Source: Pseudomonas rubra (GTDB lineage: Bacteria; Pseudomonadota; Gammaproteobacteria; Pseudomonadales; Pseudomonadaceae). From it: a stretch of 64,000 nucleotides of DNA. The notes under the pieces are model-generated. The model saw only the letters and a list, made by a program, of their open reading frames with translations. It was not told where the DNA came from and ran no database searches. Shown here one piece after another: positions 9,104-18,039 of this stretch. Each line of letters opens with the position of its first letter. Position 1 is the stretch's first letter. Location: positions 90,669 through 154,668 of the forward strand of contig NZ_JAMDGZ010000014.1 of the NCBI RefSeq assembly GCF_028656935.1, read 5' to 3'. Both the position numbers and the translations under genes were made by a program.

Positions 9104-10951
9104 TTATTTCGCCCCTTCGGCCGGTTGCGCGGCGGGCGCGAGCGGCACTGCCGGCTCGACATCCGGCTTGATCCACCAGGTATTGATGCCGATGTCGTAT
9201 TTAGGTGAAACCTTGGGGTGGCCGATGTGGTTCCAGTAGGCCACGCGCCAGGTCTTGATGTGCCAGTTGGGAATCACGTAGTAACCCCACTGCAGCACCC
9301 GGTCCAGGGCGCGCGAGTGCTCGATCAGACTTTGTCGCGAGTCGGCGTTGATCAGCTGTTCGACCAGGGTATCGATGGCCGGGTCTTTCAGGCCGATGAA
9401 GTTGCGGCTGCCGGGGTTGTCGGCGGCGGCGCTCTGCCAGAACTCGCGTTGCTCGTTACCCGGGGAGTTGGACTGTGGATAGCCACCGACAATCATGTCG
9501 AAGTCCCGCGAGCGCAGGCGGTTGATGTACTGCGATACATCGACCCGGCGAATCACCAGGTCAATGCCCAGGTCCGCAAGGTTGCGCTTGAATGGCAGGA
9601 GGACGCGCTCGAACTCGGTCTGCGCCAGCAGGAACTCTATGGACACCGCCTTGCCCTGGGCGTCGACCATCTTGTCATCGACAATCCGCCAGCCGGCCTC
9701 CTGCAGCAGCTTGTAGGCCCTGCGCTGCTGTTCGCGGATCATCCCGCTGCCGTCGGTCACCGGGTTGGCAAACGCTTGGCTGAAGACCTGGTCGGGGATC
9801 TTGCCGCGCAGCGGCTCGAGAATCTTCAGCTCAGCGGCGTCAGGCAGGCCGCGGGCAGCCATATCGGAGTTTTCGAAGTAGCTGCGGGTACGGGTGTAGG
9901 CGCCGTTGAACAGCTGCTTGTTGGTCCATTCGAAGTCCAGCAGCAGGCTCAGTGCTTCACGTACCCGTACATCCTGGAACAGCGGGCGGCGGATGTTGTA
10001 GACAAAGCCTTGCATGCCGGTGGGGTTGCCGTTGGGCAGTTCTTCGAGGATCAGGCGCTTCTGGCGCACCGCCGGTACGTCATAGGCGGTGGCCCAGCTC
10101 TTGGCTGCGGTTTCCAGGCGGTAGTCGAACTGGCCGGCCTTGAGCGCTTCGAGGGTGACGGTGCTGTCGCGGTAGTAGTCGGTGGTCATCTCGTCGAAGT
10201 TGTAGAAGCCACGGTTGACCGCCAGGTCCTTGCCCCAGTAGTCCTTGACCCGCTCGTAACGGATCGAGCGCCCCGGCTTGACCTCGGCGACCTTGTACGG
10301 GCCACTGCCCAGCGGGATTTCCAGGTTGCCTTTGGTGAACTCGCGGTTTTCCCACCAGTGCTTGGGCAATACCGGCAACTGGCCGAGGATCAGTGGCAGC
10401 TCGCGGTTGTTGTTGTGCTTGAACTTGAACAGCACCTGCCGTGGGGTCTCGGCGATCACCTCGGCGACGTCGGCGTAGTAGCCGCGGTACAGCGGCGCGC
10501 CGTCCTTGATCAAGGTGTTGAAGGTGAACACCACGTCTTCGGCCTGCATCGGCTGGCCGTCATGAAAGCGCGCTTCGGGGCGCAGGTAGAAGCGCACCCA
10601 GCTGTTGTCCGGGGCTTTCTCGATTTTTCCGGCCACCAGGCCGTACTCGGTGAAGGGCTCGTCCAGGCTCTGGGTCATCAGGGTGTCGTAGATCAGGCCG
10701 ATGTCGTCGGCCGATACGCCTTTGTTGATGAACGGGTTGAGGCTGTCAAAACCGCCGAAGCCGGCCTGGCGGAAGGTACCACCTTTGGGCGCATCGGCAT
10801 TGACGTAGTCGAAATGCTTGAAGTTGGCTGGGTATTTGGGCGCTTCGTCGTACAGGGTCAGGGCGTGTTGCGGCGCGGCCAGGGCCTGGCCAGCGAGGCA
10901 CGCCAGCAACAGGGCGAAGGCCTTCAGGTGCGGGCGGGGCATTGGCATCAT
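9104..10951 (-). CDS. yejA: Peptide ABC transporter periplasmic binding protein (YejA)
   Basis: This 615-residue extracytoplasmic solute-binding protein of family 5 delivers peptides to YejB/E/F. A signal peptide ends near the ALAAPQHA cleavage region. Family-5 features are [23 protein letters not shown] and [11 protein letters not shown]. The start is ATG at 10951, which overlaps the upstream stop as ATGATG/TGA; GGAG lies 8 bases upstream. ATGs at 10948 and 10942 are alternatives. It is translationally coupled to a second binding-protein gene of the same family, so one permease appears to be served by two receptors. Confidence 0.9.
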   Translation of the reverse strand: MMPMPRPHLKAFALLLACLAGQALAAPQHALTLYDEAPKYPANFKHFDYVNADAPKGGTFRQAGFGGFDSLNPFINKGVSADDIGLIYDTLMTQSLDEPFTEYGLVAGKIEKAPDNSWVRFYLRPEARFHDGQPMQAEDVVFTFNTLIKDGAPLYRGYYADVAEVIAETPRQVLFKFKHNNNRELPLILGQLPVLPKHWWENREFTKGNLEIPLGSGPYKVAEVKPGRSIRYERVKDYWGKDLAVNRGFYNFDEMTTDYYRDSTVTLEALKAGQFDYRLETAAKSWATAYDVPAVRQKRLILEELPNGNPTGMQGFVYNIRRPLFQDVRVREALSLLLDFEWTNKQLFNGAYTRTRSYFENSDMAARGLPDAAELKILEPLRGKIPDQVFSQAFANPVTDGSGMIREQQRRAYKLLQEAGWRIVDDKMVDAQGKAVSIEFLLAQTEFERVLLPFKRNLADLGIDLVIRRVDVSQYINRLRSRDFDMIVGGYPQSNSPGNEQREFWQSAAADNPGSRNFIGLKDPAIDTLVEQLINADSRQSLIEHSRALDRVLQWGYYVIPNWHIKTWRVAYWNHIGHPKVSPKYDIGINTWWIKPDVEPAVPLAPAAQPAEGAK

Positions 10952-12780
10952 TGGGCGTTCTCCGAAGGCTTGATCCACCAGCTGTTGAGCCCCAGGGTGT
11001 AGGGCGGCGTGGCCACAAAGGCAAAGCGATTACGGTAGGCCAAGCGGTGGTTGTCGAGATACCAGTTGGGAATCATGTAGTACTGCCACAACAGCACCCG
11101 GTCCAGGGCGCGTGCCGCAGCCACCTGGTCTTCACGGCTCTGGGCGGCCAGCAGGGTGTCAAGCAGGTGGTCGACGATCGGGTCTTTCACGCCAGCATAG
11201 TTCTTGCTGCCTTTGGTCGCGGCCTGGCTCGAGTGAAAATACAGCCATTGTTCAAGGCCCGGGCTCAGGGTCTGGTTCAAGGTCATCAGGATCATGTCGA
11301 AATCGAACTGGTCCAGGCGTTGTTTGTACTGGGCCCGGTCCACGGTGCGCAAGCGCGCATCGATGCCAATGCTGGCGAGATTTTCGACATAAGGTTGCAG
11401 GATTCGCTCAAGGTTCGGATTGACCAGCAACAGCTCAAGCTTCAAGGGGTGCCCGGCACTGTTGAGCAAACGCTGGCCATTGAGCTTCCAGCCGGCCTGG
11501 CCAAGCAGGTCTAGGGCCTGGCGCAGAGTTTCACGGTTGATGCCGCGGCCCTCGGTGTGGCTAACCTTGTAGGGTTCGCTGAACAGTGCCGCAGGCAACT
11601 GCTTGCGGTACGGTGCGAGCAGCAGCCACTCTTTGCCTAGCGGCAGGCCGCTGGCAGCGAACTCGCTGTTGGGGTAATAGCTATTGGCGCGCTGATAGGC
11701 GCTGCTGAACAGCGTGCGGTTGGTCCACTCGAAGTCGAGCATCAGCCCCAGCGCCTGGCGCACACGGGGGTCGCTGAAGGCCGCGCGGCGGCTGTTCATG
11801 AACAGGCCCTGGGTCTGGGTCGGGATCTTGTGCGGGATCTGCGCCTTGATCACTTCGCCGCGGCGTACCGCCGGGAAGTTGTAGCCATTGGCCCAATTCT
11901 TCGCCTGGTGCTCGATGTAGATGTCGAATTCGCCGGCCTTGAAGGCTTCGAAGGCCACTGCGCTGTCACGGTAGAACTCATACTCGACACGATCGACGTT
12001 GTACTTGCCACGGTTGACCGCCAGGTCCTTGCCCCAGTAGTTGTTCACCCGTTCGAACACCAGCCGCCGGCCCGGCTGCACTTGGGTAATGCGGTACGGT
12101 CCGCTGCCCAGCGGCGGCTCGAAGGTGGTGGCCTTGAAGTCGCGGCCTTTCCAGTAGTGCGCCGGCAGTACCGGCATCTCCCCCAGGCGCAGGATCAACA
12201 ACGGATTGCCGGCGCGCTTGAAGACAAAGCGGATGCGTCGCGGGTTGAGGATGTCGACCCGTTTTACTTCCTGCAGGTTGGTCCGGTAGATCGGGTGGCC
12301 TTCCTTGAGCAGTGTTCGATAAGAGAACGCCACGTCGCTGGCGGTAATCGGCTTGCCATCGTGAAAGCGCGCCTCGGGACGTAGGTTGAACACCACCCAG
12401 CTACGGTCGTCGCTGTACTCGACGGAGCCTGCGATCAGGCCATAGCTGGAGGTGGGCTCGTCACCGGAAGGATCGTACTGGCCGGTGCCGACCATCAGGG
12501 TTTCATTGAGCTCGCTCACCCCGTACTGCAAGAAGTTCGGGGTGGTGACCGGGCTTGAGCCCTTGAAGGTGTACGGATTGAGGGTGTCGAAGGTGCCAAA
12601 TGCCATGGCGCGCAAGGTGCCGCCTTTGGGCGCTTGCGGATTGACCCAGTCGAAGTGGGTGAATTTGGCTGGATACTTGAGCGTGCCGAACTGGGCGTAA
12701 CCGTGGCTTTCGCTGATCGTTGCGCCTGCGGGAAAGCTCAAGGCCAGGCTGAGTGACAGCAACAGGAGGGGACGTGTCAA
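10948..12780 (-). CDS. Second YejA-like periplasmic peptide-binding protein
   Basis: A 610-residue family-5 solute-binding protein, clearly paralogous to the downstream YejA: both share the [19 protein letters not shown] and RALDRVLxWxYYxIPNW segments. An N-terminal signal peptide (LLLLSLSLALSFPAGA) targets it to the periplasm. The only suitable start is TTG at 12780, with a weak GGAT ribosome site. It is the first gene of the minus-strand importer operon. The ligand is unknown; in enterobacteria YejA binds microcin C and peptides, but which of these two paralogues is equivalent cannot be told from sequence. Confidence 0.88.
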   Translation of the reverse strand: MTRPLLLLSLSLALSFPAGATISESHGYAQFGTLKYPAKFTHFDWVNPQAPKGGTLRAMAFGTFDTLNPYTFKGSSPVTTPNFLQYGVSELNETLMVGTGQYDPSGDEPTSSYGLIAGSVEYSDDRSWVVFNLRPEARFHDGKPITASDVAFSYRTLLKEGHPIYRTNLQEVKRVDILNPRRIRFVFKRAGNPLLILRLGEMPVLPAHYWKGRDFKATTFEPPLGSGPYRITQVQPGRRLVFERVNNYWGKDLAVNRGKYNVDRVEYEFYRDSAVAFEAFKAGEFDIYIEHQAKNWANGYNFPAVRRGEVIKAQIPHKIPTQTQGLFMNSRRAAFSDPRVRQALGLMLDFEWTNRTLFSSAYQRANSYYPNSEFAASGLPLGKEWLLLAPYRKQLPAALFSEPYKVSHTEGRGINRETLRQALDLLGQAGWKLNGQRLLNSAGHPLKLELLLVNPNLERILQPYVENLASIGIDARLRTVDRAQYKQRLDQFDFDMILMTLNQTLSPGLEQWLYFHSSQAATKGSKNYAGVKDPIVDHLLDTLLAAQSREDQVAAARALDRVLLWQYYMIPNWYLDNHRLAYRNRFAFVATPPYTLGLNSWWIKPSENAQ

Positions 12781-12902
12781 GTCGAGATCCGATCCAGGCG
12801 GCTTGGGCTTTATTCCGGCTACAGTAACAGCTTGTATCGACTGGAAAAAGAGTGCCGCGTGGGCAGGGCGGGCGGCTCCGGTCAGCGACCGGAGCGCGGA
12901 CC

Positions 12903-14324
12903 TCAGTGGTTGAGGTAGACGGTCAGGGTCTGGCCTGGCTTGAGGGCGTGGCCGCTACGCGGGTTCCAGCGTTTGAGGTGCTGCATCTCGACATTGAAGC
13001 GCTTGGCCACCAGGTAATACGAGTCGCCTTTGCGGACCTTGTACTGGGTGGGTTTCTTCTGGTTCTTGGCGCCAACCGGTTGGGCACTTTGCATCACCAG
13101 GGTCTGGCCGACCTTGAGGCCGTGGCCGGAGAGTTTGTTCCAGCGTTGCAGGTCCTTGACGCTGACCTTGTTGGCCTTGGCGATGCTGGCCAGGTTATCA
13201 CCACGCTTGACCCGATAACGGCTGTTGCGGGTCGTGGTGGAGCGCGGCGCGGCTTCGGCCAGGGCGGCCTCGAACACGGCTTTCTTCGGCTGCAGGCTCA
13301 GCAACTCTTCGGGCTTCATGTTCGACAGCGAGGCCGTCAGCAATTGCGCCTTGGCCGTTGGCACCAGCAATTGCTGCGGGCCATCGACAGTCATGCGCTT
13401 CTTGAATGCCGGGTTGAGCTGGAACAGTTCGTCTTCGTCGATTTCGGCCAGGGCGGCGACCCGCGAGAGGTCCAGGCGGTCCTTGATCGCCACGGCTTCG
13501 AAGTAGGGTTCGTTGGCAATCGGGTTGAGGTTCACACCATAAGCCTGCGGGGTCATTACAACCTGTGACAGGGCCAGCAACTTGGGCACGTAGTCGCGGG
13601 TTTCCCGGGGCAGCGGCAGGTTCCAGTAGTCGGTGGGCAGGCCGAGTTTCTCGTTGCGCTCGATGGCGCGGCTGACCGTGCCTTCACCGGCGTTGTAGGC
13701 CGCCAGGGCCAGCAACCAGTCGCCGTTGAACATGTCGTGCAGGCGGGTCAGGTAGTCCAGCGCGGCGTTGGTCGAGGCGGTGATGTCGCGACGGCCATCG
13801 TAGAAACGGGTCTGGCGCAGGTTGAAGTAGCGGCCGGTGGACGGGATGAACTGCCACAGGCCAACTGCATGGGCCCGCGAGTAGGCCATTGGATTGTAGG
13901 AGCTTTCAATTGCTGGCAGCAGGGCCAGCTCCAGCGGCATGTTGCGCTCTTCGAGACGCTCGACGATGTAGTGGATGTACAGGCTGCCACGGTCGCCGGC
14001 GGTTTCCAGAAACGAGGGGTTGCTGGCGAACCACAGGCGCTGCTGTTCGATACGCGGGTTGACCGCAACACCGTCCTGCAGCACGAAGCCCTGGCGCATG
14101 CGTTCCCAAACGTCCTGAGGTGCTTGTTCCACCGGCTTGACCGGGACGATCAGTGGTTTCTGCTTGGCCCGTGCCTGGTAGTTGTGCGCGCGAACGCTGT
14201 CGGTTTCGTCGACTTGACGGGTGCTCTGGCAGCCCACCAGTGTGGCGGCCAGGGCCAGCGCACTGGCTTGGGCCAGGCGCGTCAGGGCGACGGACTTGAA
14301 GGTTCTGCGACTGTTGGACGACAT
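12903..14324 (-). CDS. mltD: Membrane-bound lytic murein transglycosylase D
   Basis: This 473-residue lipoprotein cleaves peptidoglycan glycan strands, forming 1,6-anhydro ends. The lipobox ATLVGC lies about 30 residues in, and the goose-type SLT catalytic domain has the active-site Glu in AIESSYNP and the motif AYNAGEGTV. The C-terminal part carries two clear LysM peptidoglycan-binding repeats (YRVKRGDNLASIA and YKVRKGDSYYLVA), preceded by a more degenerate one (VAALAEIDEDELF). The start is ATG at 14324, which gives a normal lipoprotein signal; TTG at 14348 is an in-frame alternative. It is divergent from nothing nearby; gloB lies upstream on the same strand. Confidence 0.95.
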   Translation of the reverse strand: MSSNSRRTFKSVALTRLAQASALALAATLVGCQSTRQVDETDSVRAHNYQARAKQKPLIVPVKPVEQAPQDVWERMRQGFVLQDGVAVNPRIEQQRLWFASNPSFLETAGDRGSLYIHYIVERLEERNMPLELALLPAIESSYNPMAYSRAHAVGLWQFIPSTGRYFNLRQTRFYDGRRDITASTNAALDYLTRLHDMFNGDWLLALAAYNAGEGTVSRAIERNEKLGLPTDYWNLPLPRETRDYVPKLLALSQVVMTPQAYGVNLNPIANEPYFEAVAIKDRLDLSRVAALAEIDEDELFQLNPAFKKRMTVDGPQQLLVPTAKAQLLTASLSNMKPEELLSLQPKKAVFEAALAEAAPRSTTTRNSRYRVKRGDNLASIAKANKVSVKDLQRWNKLSGHGLKVGQTLVMQSAQPVGAKNQKKPTQYKVRKGDSYYLVAKRFNVEMQHLKRWNPRSGHALKPGQTLTVYLNH

Positions 14325-14423
14325 TGGCTGGGACAAAGTTCCGGGCAAAAATGTCGGGCGATTCTAGAAAGCGGTCCTTCAACGGTCAACCTTTCAGAAC
14401 TTTTTGTCACCAACCGAGGCTGT

Positions 14424-15203
14424 TTAGAACGTATCTTTCCAAGCCCGCAAGCCAGCAAAAACAGCACTTGGCGTGGGGTTTTTCAGGCCATTCCGTTCGT
14501 CTATTTTTTCTTTAACGGATGTTTCTGCGGTCCGCAGGAAAGGGTTGGTGAGTTTTTCCAGGGCCATGGTTGATGGCAACGTGATGCGATCTGCGGCCCT
14601 TAGTTGAGTAACGTCGTCGAAGCGTTGGCTAATATGCTGGTTTTCAGGCTCGACGGCCTTGGCGAAACGCAGGTTGCTTAATGTGTACTCGTGGGTGCAA
14701 TACACCCGTGTATCGGCGGGCAAGGCGGCCAAGCGCTGCAGGGAACGGTGCATTTGCTCCGGCGTGCCTTCGAACAAGCGCCCGCAACCGGCGGCGAACA
14801 GGGTGTCGCCACAGAACAGCACGGGGGTGGAGATTTGCGGGCAATAATAGGCAATGTGCCCCAGGGTGTGTCCGGGTACGGCGATAACCTGGAAATCCAG
14901 GCCCAGAACGCGCACGCTGGCATTGTCGTCCAGCCCCCGGTCGCGGCCCGGAATGCGCTCGTGGGCGGGGCCCCAGACGGTTGCGCCAGTCCCCGCCTTG
15001 AGCTGCTCGACGCCGCCGACATGGTCATGATGATGATGGGTGATGAGAATATCGCTCAGCTTCCAGCCAGGGTGACGTTCCAGCCAGGCCAGCACCGGTG
15101 CCGCGTCACCCGGGTCGACCACTGCGCAGCGCTGCTTGGCAGAATCTTGTAACAACCAGATGTAGTTATCGGTGAAAGCGGGCAGGGCATCGATCTGTAT
15201 CAT
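14424..15203 (-). CDS. gloB: Hydroxyacylglutathione hydrolase (glyoxalase II)
   Basis: It hydrolyses S-lactoylglutathione to lactate and glutathione, the second step of methylglyoxal detoxification in the cytoplasm. The 259-residue metallo-beta-lactamase fold protein has the binuclear metal motif THHHHDH (His56, His58, Asp60, His61) and the downstream [17 protein letters not shown] segment typical of GloB, plus THEYT. ATG at 15203 ([10 protein letters not shown]) is the family start; a TTG 15 bases upstream is less likely. It is divergent from the methyltransferase gene, the usual Pseudomonas arrangement beside rnhA. Confidence 0.95.
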   Translation of the reverse strand: MIQIDALPAFTDNYIWLLQDSAKQRCAVVDPGDAAPVLAWLERHPGWKLSDILITHHHHDHVGGVEQLKAGTGATVWGPAHERIPGRDRGLDDNASVRVLGLDFQVIAVPGHTLGHIAYYCPQISTPVLFCGDTLFAAGCGRLFEGTPEQMHRSLQRLAALPADTRVYCTHEYTLSNLRFAKAVEPENQHISQRFDDVTQLRAADRITLPSTMALEKLTNPFLRTAETSVKEKIDERNGLKNPTPSAVFAGLRAWKDTF

Positions 15204-15282
15204 GGTGCGATTCGCCAAACGGTGGACTTGGGTGCATCTTAGTAGTTATGCGCGCTGTCGAGAACCTTCAAGGGAGACTGCA

Positions 15283-16041
15283 ATGACCGATCAAGCCTTC
15301 GCCCAGGCCGATCCGCAGTGGCTGGAGCTGATCAGCCTGGCCCGCGACTGGTTCGCCGGCCCACTCGGGCAATTGATGCTCAGCGAGGAACAACGCCTGC
15401 TTGAAGAGGAGCTGGGGCGTTACTTCGGTGGTTACCTGGTGCATTACGGACCCTGCGCTGAGGCGCCGCCCAAGGCCCCGCGGGTGCAGCGCAACGTGCG
15501 CCTGGGGGCGCCGCTGCCGGGCGTCGAGATCGTCTGCGAGGAGCAGGCCTGGCCGCTCAGTGAGCATGCCGCCGATGTCGTGGTGTTGCAGCACGGCCTG
15601 GACTTCAGCCTGTCGCCCCATGGCCTGCTGCGCGAAGCGGCCAGTAGCGTGCGCCCCGGCGGCCATCTGCTGATTGTCGGCATCAATCCCTGGAGCAGTT
15701 GGGGGGTGCGCCGGGTGTTCGCCCATGATGCCCTGCGCAAAGCGCGCTGCATTTCCCCTTCACGGGTCGGCGACTGGCTCAACCTGCTGGGCTTCGCGCT
15801 GGAGAAACGCCGCTTTGGGTGCTATCGTCCGCCGCTCGCATCCCCCGCCTGGCAACAGCGCCTGGCCGGTTGGGAGCGGATTGCCGGAGGCTGGCAGAGT
15901 GCAGGCGGCGGTGTCTACCTGCTGGTGGCCCGCAAGATGGTGGTCGGTTTGCGGCCACTGCGTCTGGAGCGTCGTGAACCGATGGGCAAACTGCTGCCGC
16001 TGCCGATGGCCAAGGTCAACCGGCGCCATTCCGAACCCTGA
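15283..16041 (+). CDS. Class I SAM-dependent methyltransferase
   Basis: A 252-residue putative methyltransferase of the methyltransferase-11 type found next to rnhA/gloB in Pseudomonas; its substrate is not known to me. Features are an internal HGLDFSLSPHGLLREAASSVRPGGHLLIVGINPWSSWG segment resembling motifs post-I to III, where VRPGGHLLIVG is the usual strand after the SAM pocket. The classical N-terminal glycine-rich motif I is weak. The ATG at 15283 follows AGGGAGA; a longer upstream frame to 15172 overlaps the gloB start and was not used. It is 50 bases before rnhA, probably co-transcribed. Confidence 0.8.
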   Translation: MTDQAFAQADPQWLELISLARDWFAGPLGQLMLSEEQRLLEEELGRYFGGYLVHYGPCAEAPPKAPRVQRNVRLGAPLPGVEIVCEEQAWPLSEHAADVVVLQHGLDFSLSPHGLLREAASSVRPGGHLLIVGINPWSSWGVRRVFAHDALRKARCISPSRVGDWLNLLGFALEKRRFGCYRPPLASPAWQQRLAGWERIAGGWQSAGGGVYLLVARKMVVGLRPLRLERREPMGKLLPLPMAKVNRRHSEP

Positions 16042-16091
16042 GTTCCGGGCCCCGCAGGCGCGGGGCCAAATCATTGATGAAAAGGCTGTAA

Positions 16092-16538
16092 ATGAGCGAT
16101 AGCGTCGAGATATTTACCGATGGCGCCTGCAAGGGCAACCCGGGTCCGGGCGGCTGGGGCGTGCTGATGGTGTGCAAGGGCGTCGAAAAGGAACTGTGGG
16201 GCGGCGAGCGCGAGACCACCAACAACCGCATGGAGCTGATGGCGGCGATCAAGGGCCTGGAAGCACTCAAACGCGAGTGCGAAGTGCTGCTGGTCACCGA
16301 CTCCCAGTACGTAATGAAAGGCATCACCGAGTGGATGGTCAACTGGAAGAAGCGCGGCTGGAAAACCGCCGCCAAGGAGCCGGTGAAGAATGCCGACCTC
16401 TGGCAGCTACTCGATGAGCAAGTGGGCCGCCACAAGGTGAGCTGGAAGTGGGTGCGCGGGCACATTGGCCACCCTGGCAACGAGCGCGCCGACCAGTTGG
16501 CCAATCGCGGTGTCGACGAGGTGCGTGGCGTTCGCTGA
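16092..16538 (+). CDS. rnhA: Ribonuclease HI
   Basis: It degrades the RNA strand of RNA-DNA hybrids during replication and R-loop removal. The 148-residue protein has all catalytic residues: Asp10 in IFTDGAC, Glu48 in RMELM, Asp70 in VTDSQY, Asp134 in ERADQLA, plus His124 in RGHIGHPGN. Length matches bacterial RNase HI. In Pseudomonas rnhA is normally followed directly by dnaQ; here three glycosylation genes intervene. Confidence 0.97.
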   Translation: MSDSVEIFTDGACKGNPGPGGWGVLMVCKGVEKELWGGERETTNNRMELMAAIKGLEALKRECEVLLVTDSQYVMKGITEWMVNWKKRGWKTAAKEPVKNADLWQLLDEQVGRHKVSWKWVRGHIGHPGNERADQLANRGVDEVRGVR

Positions 16539-16682
16539 GCGGGTACTGGCAGCTGCTGCAAGGGCGGCTGTGCTGAGTATGCGTGTGTTCCAAGCAACAA
16601 AGATATGCGGTATGACAAGGCGATTGTGAGCGGATTTTGCAGTTGACGTTCCTTTCACTTTCGCCTGTCTAGCCTGCCGTGC

Positions 16683-17102
16683 ATGAACAAGTTCCCCCTC
16701 AAAGACAGATTGTTGCGCTACCTGGGCGTCGGTGCGCTGGCGACATTTGTCCATCATCTGCTGTTTGCCGGCCTGCTGCTGGTCTGGGCTCCCTGGACGG
16801 CCAGCGTCGCAGGGGCTGCGACCGGCGCGCTGGTCAGCTTCTGGGGCAATCGCCGCGCCTGCTTCCCGGCATCGGCCGGGCGCAAATTGCAGCCCTTGCG
16901 TTTCATCCTCGTCAGCCTCCTGCATAACCTCGGTAATGCCGCTGTGATGTGGCTGCTGCTCGAGTGCCTGTCATGGGGGCCCTTGTTGGCGCAGGCGCTC
17001 ACCACCCTGTGCTTGACCCTGCTCGGATTCCTCGCCCACCGCTACTGGACTTATGCCGATGTCGATATCTTCACCTGTTACCGGACCACGCGAAGTCGCT
17101 GA
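16683..17102 (+). CDS. GtrA-family membrane protein (putative polyprenyl-linked sugar flippase)
   Basis: A 139-residue protein with four hydrophobic helices, for example ALATFVHHLLFAGLLLVWA, and the GtrA-like central FWGNRRACF and terminal LGFLAHRYWTY segments. GtrA proteins are thought to flip undecaprenyl-phosphate-linked sugars across the inner membrane for modification of O-antigen or other polymers. It is the first gene of a three-gene cassette and overlaps the following glycosyltransferase by about 50 bases. A weak TTGACG element at 16643 might be its -35. The specific sugar is not predictable. Confidence 0.85.
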   Translation: MNKFPLKDRLLRYLGVGALATFVHHLLFAGLLLVWAPWTASVAGAATGALVSFWGNRRACFPASAGRKLQPLRFILVSLLHNLGNAAVMWLLLECLSWGPLLAQALTTLCLTLLGFLAHRYWTYADVDIFTCYRTTRSR

Positions 17103-18039
17103 CCCGCAGCTCAGCATCATTGTTCCCTGCTATCAGGAGGAACAGTCCCTGCCAGCCTTTCATGTGCGGATTCGCGCGTTGATGGCACGTTTGCCGGTGA
17201 GCAGCGAAGTGCTGTACGTCGATGATGGCAGCCGCGATGGCAGTGTTGCGTTTCTGGAGCGCATGCAACTGGAACCCGGCGTTCGTTGCCTGTTTCTGAG
17301 CCGTAACTTCGGCAAGGAGGCCGCCTTGTGCGCCGGTATCGATCATGCCCGGGGCCAGGCTCTGGTGTTCATCGATGCCGACTTGCAAGACCCGCCAGAG
17401 CTGATCGAGCACATGGTCGCGCATTGGCGTGAAGGTTTCGAAGTGGTGAACATGCAGCGGCGCCATCGCACAGGTGATTCTTGGTTCAAGCGCACCACCG
17501 CCAGGGTGTACTACCGAATGATGGGGGTGCTGGTCGAACGTATGCGAATCCCCTCCGACGTCAGTGATTTCCGGCTGATCGGCCCGGCGCCGCTGGCTGC
17601 CCTGAGGGCGATGGATGAGCGCTCGCGGATGCTCAAGGGGCTGGTAGGGTGGGTTGGCTTCAAAACCATCGAACTGCCCTACGAGCGCACCGCGCGCAAG
17701 GCGGGCAGCAGCAAGTTCAACTTTCTCGGCTTGCTGGACCTGGCGATCAGCGGTGTGCTGGGTTTTTCGCGCAAGCCACTGCGCTGGTTCAGCCTGGCCA
17801 GCCTGCTGATCTGGGTGGCCAGTGTGGCGTACCTCCTTGCCGCACTGGTGGGCGGAGCACTGGATGTTCACCACCTGTTGATCGGGCTGGGTGCATTCCT
17901 GTGCGTCGGCGTGGCGATGGTCGGCGAGTACCTGGGGGCGACACTATCCGAGGTCAAGCGACGTCCCCATTACTTGCTCAAGGGGCAGAGTGTTCAGCGC
18001 GGCCCGCGACCTCGTCAGGCCCATGGGCGGTGGTCATGA
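17053..18039 (+). CDS. GtrB-like family 2 glycosyltransferase (polyprenyl-phosphate sugar synthase)
   Basis: This 328-residue inner-membrane enzyme is expected to transfer a sugar from a nucleotide donor to undecaprenyl phosphate. The GT-A domain shows LSIIVPCYQEE, YVDDGSRDGS and the metal-binding DADLQDPPELI, all standard for DPM1/GtrB/ArnC-type enzymes. Two C-terminal membrane helices follow (LASLLIWVASVAYLLAALV and LIGLGAFLCVGVAMVGEYL). The start overlaps the GtrA gene by 50 bases; a second ATG two codons later is possible. The stop overlaps the next start as ATGA, so the three genes form one translation-coupled unit. Confidence 0.9.
   Translation: MPMSISSPVTGPREVADPQLSIIVPCYQEEQSLPAFHVRIRALMARLPVSSEVLYVDDGSRDGSVAFLERMQLEPGVRCLFLSRNFGKEAALCAGIDHARGQALVFIDADLQDPPELIEHMVAHWREGFEVVNMQRRHRTGDSWFKRTTARVYYRMMGVLVERMRIPSDVSDFRLIGPAPLAALRAMDERSRMLKGLVGWVGFKTIELPYERTARKAGSSKFNFLGLLDLAISGVLGFSRKPLRWFSLASLLIWVASVAYLLAALVGGALDVHHLLIGLGAFLCVGVAMVGEYLGATLSEVKRRPHYLLKGQSVQRGPRPRQAHGRWS

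Noticed and set aside
9218..11002. 594-codon plus-strand frame over the yejA genes
   Set aside because: Opposite the strongly supported binding-protein gene; Val/Gln/Gly-rich without a known domain.
17649..18035. N-terminal extension of the ArnT-like gene
   Set aside because: It overlaps the GT2 gene out of frame and lacks hydrophobic helices; the ATGA-overlap start at 18036 gives the family N-terminus.
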